Source: Xanthostigma xanthostigma
Lineage: Eukaryota; Arthropoda; Insecta; Raphidioptera; Raphidiidae
Length of the DNA stretch: 64,000 bases
Reading direction: 5' to 3'
Assembly (NCBI GenBank): GCA_963575645.1
Contig: OY754470.1
Span: 1,674,001-1,738,000 of the forward strand
Position numbers and translations under genes: made by a program. Below are positions 34,807 to 47,652 of the stretch, piece after piece (the first letter of the stretch is position 1; every line of letters begins with the position of its first letter). The notes beneath the pieces were generated by a model. It had not been told where the DNA came from and made no database searches. It saw only the letters and a program-made list of their open reading frames with translations.

Positions 34807-35076
34807 AATAAAGCCACGCCCTGGTCGCTTCCAATTTTAGTGTTCCTCAACAACAACCGCAATTCAAGAAAAATGTTCTTACGAAAATCTTAACTGAAGA
34901 TGAGCTAATTAGAAATAGGTTGTCAGATACAGATTTGTGCTGACAATTTGATATGAAACATCAGTTTGAAAGACGTTATTGCATCATGTCACGACTTGCG
35001 ATATTAAACGCAGCCTTTATAGCTGCGTTTAATATCACTGACATTATCGAAAAGAACACAGTAACGTAGGTCTGCG

Positions 35077-35660
35077 CGAAGGTAGCGAAAAATAAAAATT
35101 CTCTTTAACCGATTTCAATCTGCGACAAATCGAATTTAATTTGCTCTACTCTTTTATATTTGCTCTCTATTCGTTTAATAACTATTTACGATTATATATA
35201 CTTAGTTCGCCGGGCGTCCTGCTCTTTAAAAATCGTTTAAAAAAATCGTATATGTCGCAATCACTCCATCAACAGTTATTTCTAATTTATTGGTTTTTAA
35301 TTAGTTTTTTTACTTAAAATTGCACATGCGCAAACAGCATCCAGGGTTCTAGGAAAATTTCTAATTCAAAATTTCGGTATTTTTCATTTAAAAAATAATT
35401 AAAAACCAGTAGAATAGAAAAACTGTTGGTGGAGCAGCCCGAGGCAAGGTTACCGACATTCTGACATAATTCAATTTTTTTTAAACGATTTGAAGAGACA
35501 GACGAAGTGTTTAAACAGTCGTAAATTGTTAATAAACAAATAGAGAGCAAAATAAAAAGAAGTAGAGCAAAATAGAGAAAATAAAGGCGATTAATTTGAA
35601 CCCTTACGAATAACTAAAATCGGTTAAAAATAATTTTTATTTTTCTCTACCTTCACGGAT
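35077..35660. mobile_element. foldback element of about 580 bp
   Basis: The outer arms share ATAAAAATT, ACCGATTT, TTTGCTCTACT and TTTGCTCTCTAT blocks in inverted order. The inner arms share an ACTGGTTTTTAATTA-type block, so the inverted repeat runs almost to the centre near 35350. The arms are clearly diverged. Confidence 0.6.
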
Positions 35661-36304
35661 AGCAATACTCTGTCAAAGGTGATTCGCTCAATGATTATTA
35701 TCACGCATAGACATAGCGATTTACGTGACTCGCCTAAACATACATCCGTTGCCCGATTTTTTCCGGGTGCAAATCGGTCTTTCGTCACATCGATTGTGTA
35801 AAATATATAGCATATTAAATCAAGACATAGGCTTTTAAAAAAAAAAGGTCAAATCGGTGATTTTTGAGTTTTAGATAACAGAGAAACAAAGTTTTCTTTG
35901 ACATATTTAAAAAGAATTTTTCAAGTCGATTTAGTATTTTTTTTTTGACGTGGTTAATTAACAACAAAAATATTTCATTTTTATACACGTTGATAAAAGC
36001 GTTGTAAGTTTGGTTGGATCACTGCTAATGAATTCCTGGGTAAGTGATCATTGTTTATAGCTTAAATGAAAACGGGAACCGTGAGACTCGACAATATCCT
36101 TAACATCTGGCACAATCACTCAATCTACCGACGAACTATTGAAAGTGAAACACACAAACACACGCACACTTTCACCAAAAGGAGTATATATCATAGAGTC
36201 GCCAAAAGTTTACTAGTACTATGTAAGCAAACGTACCGTCAGTGTCAGGTTAAAAGTAAAAAAAATAACTATTTCATTAAAAATCTATAATATGTATTAA
36301 ATTT
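35661..36304. other. intergenic DNA
   Basis: No gene or element supported. Confidence 0.4.
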
Positions 36305-36690
36305 TCGTCACAATTTTGGCCGCGCTAATCTCCGAAACCACTAAACCGATTTTAATGAAATGTTGTAAATGTATCTTGCTTGGTCCAACTTACGCAATAG
36401 GATAGTTTTTATTAAACATTTTGCACAAAATTACGGTGTTTTCTCAAAAAAACTGTTTTAGTAACATGTAACGACATCTGATAAAATTTACTCAAAGCTA
36501 TTAGTTCAGAAGCAAACAAAAAAAAATCTGTTTTAGTACCAAGTGGCAACATCAGTTAGAATTCGCTCAAAGCTATTAGTTCAGAAGCAAATCTTGTAGA
36601 ATTTGCTCAAAGCTATTAGTTCAGACGCAGGGCGGCAAACGAAATACATTTTGCAGAATTATATCTATCGCACCAGGGTGAAACCGGGCC
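36305..36690 (+). repeat. dispersed repeat, copy 2 (inverted relative to 345-740)
   Basis: It carries CTCCGAAACCACTAAACCGA, ATTACGGTGTTTTCTC, three CAAAGCTATTAGTTCAGA units and an end at about ACCGGGCCGGACTG, all matching the copy at 345-740 on the other strand. Confidence 0.6.
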
Positions 36691-39600
36691 GGACTGCTAT
36701 TAAAATAAAAAATGCATTTTATCTGAAAAAAATTATAGAAGATAAATTTTTAACTGGGAGCACAATTTACATGTTTTTCATTAACCTGTTAATGTTCCGT
36801 TTTTCATGACCGATGTAAATTCTATATTACATAATTGGTGTGTTCGGTTCGTGCTCCAATTTAAAAAGTTTTGATACCATTGCTTTCCACAATCGTGCAT
36901 ATAGTGAGTAAGGAACCATCTTGAATTTTTATCTGAAGCTATTGACATTATTACTCTATAATGTACTTAGTGTATGCATTTACCAATACATTGGAACATA
37001 CAACATAAAGCTTGTGCGTTGAATAACGAGGCGTGGAGAAAAGAGAAGCACATAACAAAATGAGATTGATTTTCGTTGGAAAACTTGTAGCTTTATGATC
37101 CGGTGTCTAGACAAGCTGATCGCATCAATAGTTCGCACTGCTTGCCGTATTAAGGCTGGGAATTCGTGCGATTTTTGTTTTGTTTCATTTTTTAACTCTT
37201 CGGATGTTTAATTAATTTTATAAAACTATTTATACCATAGTTTTTTATGTAGAATTTTATGATATCCTATAAAAGTTCCCGTAATGTATTGCGAGTTAAA
37301 TATTGAACGCCAAATTGCGGGAAGGGGGTGTCATATTAATTATTAGACTTAGTGACGGCAGATGAAGTAGGTAAAGGGAATCTTTCCCTTTCTTTTAGAT
37401 GGTTTCCCATAAAAAAAATATTTGATTATCACAAAATTAGCGCGCCACGTTCTGCATTTCACATCAACAGAAAATACAGGAAGGTCAATGTGATATGCAC
37501 TACACTGCAGAATGGTGCCAGACTATTATAAAATCTGCACTTCCAACGCAGACGTCAAAACGGTCGCACTCACATAGGGAAAGCATAATATTGTTACCGT
37601 CGGAATACAATTACACAGTCTAGTTCAAAATTGAAAAACTCGAGTTCGAATCACGATAATAACTGTTAAATTTAAAAATTCAATACCCCAGCTAAAATAT
37701 TTAAGAGGAGCGTAACTTAAAAAATACTTAAGAAAACAAGATTACAACCTTAAAATATAAAAAGGCACAAATGCAACGTTTCCTTTGCGCTTTGACGCTC
37801 TGCTATACTACTGTTTATTTAACAGAATTATTGTTAAGTTAACAAAAGAGTATTCAATGAATCTATTTTAATCAAGTTACCTGTGTTTATTGCTACTGTA
37901 TTTACTTATTTTAGTGGAATAATGCTTTTTTTTCAAATAAATTGAAATGCATTTAGAAAATTGAAATATCTGCAACAAAGCATAATTTAATGCTTTTTTG
38001 CAAATATTTATTTTCCAATAAAAAAAGTCTAAAATAAAATGGACTAGAGTAAATCTGTAGTAAAAAAAATGTTATTTCAAAAAACAATTATCCGCGGCCA
38101 AGGCAAGATTTTGATTTCGCGGCCTCGAAAATGCTTATATATTCAAATAAAACAATAATATTCGCATAATAACGTGCCCGTAGATGGCGAAGACTAGGAG
38201 GCTTTAGATGATTATTTAATTATATCTTGTATGATCCAGAAACATCATTCCGTGCGTTTCCGGCTTCGTTAGGTTTCACTGTACAAATCATGTAAAAATA
38301 TCTGGCCATCATGTTAATAGGAACATAGACAACTATAAGGTCGAGTAGATAAACTCGGTGTCATCTTTATAAAAAAGGAAAAGCAGAGATGACTTAAAAC
38401 AAAGAAGGATTAAGAGCCCAGACATTTTTAACGCTGTCTTTATATTAAAACATTACACGAGTTTCATTAAACGTTTCAAGTGTCCTAGATGCGAAAAACA
38501 CTATAGATATACAAAATGTTATCAAAAAATGTAGACGATCTACATTGTAGATTTATAGACGCTCAACAGCTGAAATCATCAGCATGTCGAAGGTGTATTT
38601 AGAAGACTGGAAAGAGCAATTTAATCGCACTGTTTTATACCGTAAACTAAAAGAAATATGTGTATGTATGTATATTTGCGTGTACAAATATGATTAATTT
38701 GAAATGTTCTGAGGAATTTTAGTGTGCAAAGATTTAGCTTGATAATACAAAACTTTCTCAGATATTTTAGAAATTAATTCTTCTTTTAGAATATAGATAA
38801 CTAAAAAAATCTACAATAAAAATCAGACATATCGAATGAAGCTTTTGTACAAAATTTTCATTATGTACCTATACTGACCTACCAAAATTGTGTGTGGTCA
38901 CTCAAAGGGTTTGTACGACTCTGACGACTTCTTGTTTTATTTTGAATTTTCAAAAATTAGTTGGTCGCTTTCGATAACACCCTGTATGTTTAACTAACAA
39001 TGTTTACAACCACGGCTTTTTGTGCCTCAACTCACTTGACAGAAATATTATGTTTCTTATGAAAACATGCCGCGTCCAATTTACTCTCATGTTCAACTTG
39101 CTTAAACCCACCCGCCCTTAGTTCTCCCCGTCTCCTCTCATGTTGCTCACAAGAATACAGTCATATTTTTATATACGTGCTTCAATTAATTACAAAAGTT
39201 AATTAAGTAATTTAACACGTCTATTGTATAATGCTGATACTCATTAAATTTTTTTGACATCATTTATTGTAAGTTGCTCGGTTCGGCTTTGCTCTGATGC
39301 AAATCGATATTTTCTCTCGCTGCTCATCCACATTTTGTCATATAACCCGGTCCCACCTCGCCTGGAGCGCTAGAATTATATAGCCCATAGTTACTCGGAC
39401 TTACTCTGACATAAATCGAAAAAGAAACCACTTAACAAACCGAAAATAATCCCATTCATCCGAATAACTTAATACTGGGGCTCACTGTCCAAGAGTTTTT
39501 TAAACAGTTATTGAAATTTTCAGATCGGGTCAGCATTTATCAAGTTTCCAGCGATACAAGCTTCATTTTTGTTGGTCGGGTCTAGGCTAAAATGCAAGGG

Positions 39601-42600
39601 CTTTACTTCAAGTCCGTCTATATAAGAGAGTATATTGTTCGATTTGGTATTTTTTTATAATCTTTACTAATATTAAAAGGGGAACAAGCAGTTAGCGATA
39701 AAGCTAGTCAGTAATCCCGCACGCGACTTTTGAAGTAAATAAGAATACGTTTTATGTAAATATAACTACATTTAATCACACCAAAAGTTAAATATTAAAT
39801 TAAAATTATTAACTCGGAACTTAGCACTAAGATTAAAACAAAATGTGATGGTAAATGTTAACATATGGCTATCGCATCATTTTTTATGTATATGCCTATA
39901 CACATATTACGTAATCGGAAAATGTGATTTCCGTCTCAATATAAAGCCAGAAAAATGAAAATTTATGACCTCTTACATGATGTAATATTGGAAAAACTGT
40001 TTTAAAAATACATGAACTTATATTAAATATCCGTAAAATAAATTGAAAAAAGATGTGCATCGTTTTGCTTATAAGGACGACTTGATCAATGACATTAAGT
40101 CACATCTATCATGGTGGATGTTGGCCTTCCTTCCGGTCTGTCAGTGGCGACAACATCCGCTTCATGGAAACAGTGGTACTTACTAAATGGCTTATGGGTT
40201 ATTAACTTAGTTCTTTCAGATCTTAAATATATTTACAAAGACATTTTCAGTTAGCGTTGTAAATCTCTTTATTCTTATTTGATTGAGCTGAAATAATTTC
40301 TTCGTAAAGAACGTAAAAGAATCTAAACATGTTGAAGATGTGTTCTACACGAAAAGTTCTAATAAACAAATGATCCAATGTCAAAATTCACATCTATTAG
40401 AATTCTGTATGCTCAATGTAAAAATTTACACTGCTGTTAATTTTTGGTCATTTTCTTATCAATTTAACATCATATAAGTTAAAATAATACAGAAATTTAA
40501 CAGTGCTGTTAATTGTGACGATAGAAAATAGCGCCACTAGAGTCTGAGCCGTTGTTTTTTATCAGCTATTTGTATTTCCTCGTAGTACTTTTAATATCAT
40601 TGTTAGAGCTTTTTGATTTAAAAGAATGTCAGGAACAAATACCTAAGCTATGTACGGTGTATTGTCGGATATTATAACTTACCAAACAATTATTTGTATG
40701 TATATTTGTTTCGGGAAAGTAGATTATAATAAAAAAGCACCGCTGTTTTATGTCCACCGCTTCAAAATTGTCTAATGGCTTGTCCAATCTGTCACATGAT
40801 TTATGACCTACATACATTACATATTTATAAATTCAAATATAGAGACGCGCATTCAAAAAGTGAATTAATAGTTTTGAAATAAAATAGACAGGAAGTTTTA
40901 TTACATAAGAATTCTAAAAAATGCATTGCGCTAAGTACCTATTACTATTTTATGGAAATTACGCTATTTTTCAAAACACAATCATGATGTATAATTTGAG
41001 GAAACGTTGAATTTATACACTTGAAAAATACTTAGTGAATAAAAAAAATGTAAAAGCCAAAATGTTTATATAATTGAAAAACCGGAAATCATGTATAACT
41101 TCAATATTCCAAAATAATTTTAAATATGAATATTAAATAATTTAGTGAACACTCGCAAAATTCTTATACGATATTGTTATTTATGTTATTTATTGCGTAT
41201 TTTTCCAAAACTAGTACTACTCCAATTGATTCTAAAATGAATAGGTTCCTTTCGAAAACAAACAGTTGGCAATATTCATATCGACGTATTTTTGCAGAAG
41301 TGATTGTGAACGAAAGAACAGATTTCTTTTCGGGGTCAATCTAGCATACGATTTTTAGAATAAACTTCTAATTTCTCTACGGATCATGGAGAGAGACTTT
41401 TAAATCCAACTCGTTAATATCTCATATATAAACATTTTATCAGATATTCGAACGAAATATCAATTTTGTAATACTGAAAAGCGAGAAATATAGATAACAC
41501 CGTTCAGATAATTGGCACTGAAAATTTACCAATATTATTATGTATTCAGCCGGAAATTAAATTCCACGTAAATTTTCATTGTTCTGTTAGATAATGCGAG
41601 TGCAACTGTTTGATAAAAACACACACAAATCCCATTTTGAATACTGAAAAGTAAACATTGTTGAAAATTTCAATCGATTTCAATCGCATATAATGTATTG
41701 ATATCAAACTGAGTCTCGTAAAGGGTTTACTGAGTGCTATAAAACCATAGAGCAACTATTCCAAACTTTACATTCAAACATTCGCTTTCTAGCATTAAGA
41801 AAAAATTGATAAATGCCAAAATTACGTAATTTATATAATTTTTGATAAGGAAGTTGTAGGTTTTTCCAGAATTTTTTTTTCATTGTTTGGGCTGTGTGAT
41901 TCTTGGCCCTTCTTTTGGCGTTTACTTAAAGCCTTTATCTTCAAAAATAGCGTCGGGAGAGCAGAAGCTATTTTATGCGACGGGAAAGGATTTGAAATGA
42001 AGAATTCAGAAGGTATTTGTATAGGTATAACTCGCTATTCATAAGACAACAGTCAAAAGCAATCAAACAAAAAATATCGCAGCTCTCTGAGTTTCGCAAC
42101 TGATGCTAGGGGTTTGTGTTTCAGTAAACCACTTGTACATGTATGGATGTGTGTGTGTGCGAGCGTATTGTAACTGAATGATGTACTTTATTCACTCTCA
42201 CAGTCACACACAACATGTGTACATAATATACAATCCACGTATAACTCTCGATTTCAAGAGAGAGAGTATTCAATCCCCTGCATTAAACAGCGATCCAACT
42301 CTTCCATAATAATTTGCAACGAGAAGTACATAATGACGTGTACATTTTCTAAGTACAATCCATATACCAAGTACATTTGTATTGTACTGACAACGTCAAT
42401 GAAGCAGAAACCGATTTGTTGCAAATGAAATCATTCTGCTGTAATCTATTTATGAAAAACTAATATTATTATTGTTTGAATCAGAAATATAGTGTCTGAA
42501 TGTGTATATATATCCTATATAATCCATTCTATTAATAGTTCTGAATAATGCAGACAGTTCTAGTAACGCTTTTCTGACGTTACTCTATAATATATATATC

Positions 42601-43195
42601 CTTTTTGGTACGAAAAAATACGGTGTTAATTCGACATTTTCCACTAGAGCGACGACTGTTTCGATATGTTCTGATTTAACCTTTCTTTGCTCGTATACGC
42701 CAGAGAAACGTCGTCCAAAGGACTACCCTGTATGTCTAAGGACCTTTATTAGGAGAAATATTAGAAGATCGTCCTTTTAATACTAAAAAAGGAACATACC
42801 TAAAATCTGCACGCAAAATTATTTACCTGAAACGCAACGAGTATTTTTTTTTGTTCTTTACAAAAGCTGTAAAAGTATTAACTTCAATTTAATTTGTGTG
42901 AGTAATTACGAAAAACGTGTTTTTTTTCCAAGTTTACTTATCAAATACCAGTGAAAATAAATCATAACCAGATAAAATAAAATGCAAGAAAATAAAAACT
43001 GAAAGTGCAGATAATAATTGACTACAGAAATTCCAACATGCAATAGAACAGCTTTTAATAGCCATCTATATACCACTCATATTAAAGTACTGCAAATGTA
43101 ACTGTTTATTTCAAATGTTTCTATATATTCTGTACGTTTTCTGAAACCACATGTACGTAATGAGTTATATAACCACCTCCATTTGTGGATCATTC
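36691..43195. other. long AT-rich intergenic stretch
   Basis: No exon, RNA gene or complete element supported. 38530-38580 repeats the TACATTGTAGAT string of 1568-1615. At 39661 a TCTTTACTAATATTAAAAGG resembles a Helitron start, but no matching end was found. Confidence 0.4.
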
Positions 43196-43630
43196 ATAGC
43201 ACTGCGCGTCATAATGCCCTCGGCTTCACCTCGGGCATCATAGCGCGCAGTGCAAGATATCAAACTTTCGGCCAGGGTGGTGTATACTATTTTTTTCATA
43301 CCTCGGTTGTAAGTAGGCTTAGTAAATACATTAATTAATTAATTAATTATTAATTCCATAAAAACACAGTAAATTCCAAGCAAGCAGCTTTGAGGTTATA
43401 CGTAAAGACACAAATGACAGCTGCTCGCGACTATTAACTAAAATTTACTAGGGTTGCTATGGAAACGACATCTAAACAACAGTTGATACGTTGTTTTTTC
43501 TTTACTGCCGCCCGAACGTACGTACTTCCCGCATCAGTGCCTGTAATCCCACCAATGCGTAAATGTTAGACTTTCTGCCTTACAATTGATGCCGAAAGTA
43601 TGTACTTTCGATCGAAGTATTGAGAAAAAA
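43196..43630. mobile_element. palindrome-bearing repeat, copy 1
   Basis: 43200-43252 is a 53-bp hairpin (CACTGCGCG and CGCGCAGTG ends, CCTCGG arms, about a 5-base loop). Downstream are GGTGGTGTATACTATTTTTT and an 18-bp near-palindrome CGAAAGTATGTACTTTCG at 43593-43610. The same order recurs at 58316-58615. Confidence 0.6.
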
Positions 43631-44095
43631 TATTTACACATTATTACTAACGATTATTATCAATGAAAATTGTGTTGAGTGTAAACAAATATGATTTGTA
43701 ATTTTCAAAATGGAGCGTTCAAATATTGTTTTCTCTGATGCAGCTACATACCTACCACTGTACTGCATTTACGTGTGTTGCATTGTGCATAACATGCAAG
43801 CGAATTGCAACGGTTAAATAGATAAGCAGCCGGCAGCCGCTCAGGCCGCAATGCAATCAATACACTGTGACCGCGTATAGACAATAATGCAACGACGACT
43901 CTGATCATATTACTTGGTACCTTATGGTACCAAAGCTGATATTAGTGATGGACAAAGCTGTTTATTTTTTCATAACAAATGTTACTTTTATTTGAAAATA
44001 ACCTGTAACAATTACCTAATAATAGCCAAAGAATAATTAAGAACACCTGTGCTTGAAATTATAATATTAAAAAAAACGATTTAGTCACTTCTTAA

Positions 44096-44629
44096 CCCCT
44101 TCGATCCTGGCGGTCATTTCAATGGACATACTATCCTAACGGGTGCAATTTAAGTCAGCGTAATTAAATATCAAATATAAACATTTCATTGTGCTTGGGG
44201 CTTATCTGAGATGTAGGCATGCCAAACAAAACAAACAAATACTATGTGGGTAGGTAGAAATATCGAGTCAAGTGTTGTCCGCAGACAATGATTCACGCGA
44301 ACTAGTAAAAGACGTAGATTCTGATTATGTATTCTTAGTATAACGTATTTTCATGGTGGAATTTATTTTTCTTGTGCGGATATTTATTTTAATTTTATGA
44401 TGTTAACTAATTATATTTAAAAAGTAATTAAGCATTCTATGCTAGTGATTACCGTAAAAACATTTTTTTTTTTGATCTGTTATCCATTTCAATGGACCTA
44501 GGATTTTTCAAAATTCTGTAGATGTTAAATTTTGTTTTTCACTGAATATAATTTAATTACACCCTGATTAAGCCCAACACCCTAAAAATATTTTGTGTTT
44601 TAAAAATATAAAATTCAGGTCCGAGGGGA
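44096..44629. mobile_element. piggyBac-like MITE flanked by TTAA
   Basis: TTAA at 44092-44095 is followed by CCCCTTCGATCCTGG. The right end, read inverted, is TCCCCTCGGACCTGA and is followed by TTAA at 44630-44633. TTAA duplication and CCC-starting ends are piggyBac traits. An internal CATTTCAATGGAC occurs twice. No transposase. Confidence 0.6.
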
Positions 44630-44959
44630 TTAATGGATGTTCAATTCGAGAACTAAGAACTAAACTGATACTTGTAATATTTGAACCATAATTTCAAGCA
44701 CGTGTTCATAGCTTTTAAATTCACTGAGCTTGAGAAGGTGTCGTTACCAAGCACTAATGAAAACACTGCCATCTACAAAATATTTTATCAACTTTAATAT
44801 CGATTGAGCTTACCAAATATACAGTAAAGCTTCCATTATATCGCTGTGTTGAATTATCACCAGTTTTCAATTTAATTTCATTAATAAAGTAATAACGAAT
44901 ATTTTTTTATTCAACAAATAGGTATTTCGGACTTCCCCCATTTTATGACGATTTTCAAA

Positions 44960-45115
44960 ACTCGTTAATATAAAAATGTTGTTCAACTCGATATAAGGGG
45001 ACTTCCTATCATTCTTGAATAAAATTTTTATATTTAAAAATTGTTTTTTACTTTTTAGTTCATATTGCTACAAAAGAGTGTTTTTTTCTTTTGAGTTTTT
45101 GTAAAGTCAATTTTT
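44960..45115 (+). repeat. partial copy of the 5366-5853 MITE
   Basis: It shares the GTTCAACTCGATATAA and ACTTCCTATC blocks, a TTTTTAGTTCATATTGCTA arm and the following AAGAGTGTTTTT with the right part of the element at 5366-5853. Confidence 0.5.
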
Positions 45116-46957
45116 GTAATTAGTCAGTTCGAGCTTCATAAAGTTTTATTACTATTATTCTGATCGTCATAAGCGAGTTTTACTGAAGTCTGTAATTACA
45201 TAATTATTTCCCATGAGTAGTATTGTTTTTTTTAACAGATATAGATGTGAAATGCTTTGCATTAGTTAATTAAATAATTAGTTACACATACTATATCGTA
45301 TAAATTACCGTCCTCATTAAAAAACCTGTTTACATTGTCAGCTTTGATGTACATTAACTCTTATTTATTGACCCTTGATAATTATATTATAGAAAACATT
45401 TTTAATTCCAGGAAAAACACTAAATCGTCTCTTTAAAATGAATGCAATTATATTTTGAGCATAACAATTATACAGGACAGGGTATTCCACATTTTATGAG
45501 CAGAAATTTAGGAATCAAAAAATGAACCTTTTCGCGAAAAAAATTCTATAACCCTCGAATTCGGTTAGTTTTTGCGTTACAGGATCTCAAAAATAAACAA
45601 AAGGATTTCGGTTTTTCTTCCTTGAAAACAAGAAATTTTGAATACAAAATTATAGGTATGATTTCAACCGTCTTCTATAGCAGAAACATTGTATCCAGTT
45701 GTACACAATAAGCTTTCAAATGTCGAATATATCCTATCTTTTTTAAGGGAAAAAATTCTACGCCAGCGGATTTTTTAAATATTTTAGAAGGACCAACGTA
45801 TCTTGGAAAGTTCTAATGGAACGGGCCGTCGTAGAGAAATAAAAAAAGCGACTTGCATGGTCATCGTTTAATAATTGAAATGCATCTCGAATTCTCCATT
45901 TTTGACATGATCGTATGCAATATGGAACTGGGCAAAAAAATTTCATTAATTCTCTAAAATTTATTGAAATTTTTAAAAAAATCTTCAATTTTGTAGGCCA
46001 TTAAGGTATCGGCATTTATTTATTCTATATGTTTTTATTATAAACATAAATGTTCAAGTGTAATGACTTGATTATTTTTGATACACAAACATGTGGTGGG
46101 AGTAAAGGTATCATTTAGAGGAAGTCCAGTCAAATCATCTACTACTACGGTAATTGATTAACATATATTAAAACATAAACCGACACAAACCTCTAAAATT
46201 GAAATGATAATTAAGCATTTACGTCCAAAAGTTATATATGTATTTTGTTTTTTTAAAGATCTAGCATTTAAAAAGTTATTTGAAAATGTGGTGGAGGTGC
46301 AGGTGTCAATTAAAAAAATTTAACTCTAAAAGCTAGCTTGAAAGTTAGAGATGAGTCACTTATGTTAATTATTCTTAAAATATAAAATAAATTAGAATAA
46401 AGTCATATAAAAATATAATACAACTAAAAACGTTTTTCAAACTGTCAACCTACAATAAAAAAAATGTATCTCTGATACAAAATAGATAAAACTTCGAGGC
46501 CAGTGCATTTTCCACTCCAGTGTAATTAAACGTAGCGCAAGATAATTTATGATGTATATAAAAACCTGAGTAGTCACTAGTTTTATATATTAAGCAGCCC
46601 GTTTTAAATGTTATTCATTTACGATTTTCAATCACACTTTTGTTCCTTTTTGTAAGACTAAAAATGTTAAGGAATGCATTTCCTTAATTTTATTAATATG
46701 TAACAAAATATGTTTAAATTAGTACGTAACTTTTTGTAAATAAAGACAAATCAAAATTTAAAAAACCTCTAACCTAAAAAGCTATTTACAACACATATTA
46801 CTAATTATGTATGTCAAAGGAATAACACTAATACACGCACTTAACACTTCATATGTAAAACGGAACACTAAATTACATGATATTATTACTTAACCATACA
46901 AACATACAAGGCGTCGTGAACTCTTAAATCATACATTAAATATTATGATTGTTAAAA
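45116..46957. other. intergenic DNA
   Basis: No gene or element supported. Confidence 0.4.
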
Positions 46958-47073
46958 TCTATATACTATACGTATGTTTGTTACTCAATCACGCCTCAAT
47001 GGCGCAACAGATCTGAATGAAATTTTGTATGCAGTTAACTTATATGGCCTAGGCCCTGGTTTAATACATAGGT
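46958..47073 (+). repeat. Helitron-like fragment
   Basis: A TCTATATACTATACG start, GCGCAACAGATCTGAATGAA and GGCCCTGGTTTAATACATAG are pieces typical of lepidopteran Helitron-like copies. It is interrupted by family F1 copy 3. Confidence 0.35.
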
Positions 47074-47652
47074 TATTGACGTGATAACGTCTTATAAATT
47101 GATGAATCACCAATCTTATAAATTGATAAAACACCGGCTGCATGCACGAAAAAGTGTAACGTTCCTAACGGTCGTAACGTTCGTAACGTTCCTAACGCGT
47201 AACGTTCCGCCTGACCCTGTGCGTGCTTTTTGCTAATTTCTCGCTCAATTTAAATCAGATCGGTTTGAAACCAGTCTTAAACGAAAGAGGAGAACATTTT
47301 ACATAGATTTCGTATAACAGAATTTGCCTAAACAGTTTTTTTATACAAATTTATATAGAAAAATAGCTGTATAAATGCAACATGAAAACGGCTGAATTTC
47401 TAATGTTTAATTCAATTTTTTGACATTAGTATTTTGTGAAATGCAACGCCTTCTAAGTTAAGTATTGGAATAACTAATTCTTATTAAAACATAATACTTT
47501 GACAGTTGCAAACGTCACTTTTGACATTTCTTATCATTCCGACACCAAGGATAAGCGGATTGAAACCAAATTTTGGGAGGTTTAGGTTATGTATTACGGA
47601 ATACGTTATCACGTAAAACTATCGTCCGTAAACCGACTTTACAGACAACCAA
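47074..47652. mobile_element. dispersed family F1, copy 3 (579 bp)
   Basis: Ends and most of the body agree with copy 1 (32065-32771). It lacks about 130 bp of copy 1, including one duplicated TTTATACAAATTTATATAG unit and a GCGACGCGGTCGGTTGTC block, and has its own arrangement of CGTAACGTT units. Confidence 0.75.

Noticed and set aside
37635-37670. GAGTTCGAATCAC as a tRNA B box
   Set aside because: No A box at the right distance and no cloverleaf arms around it.
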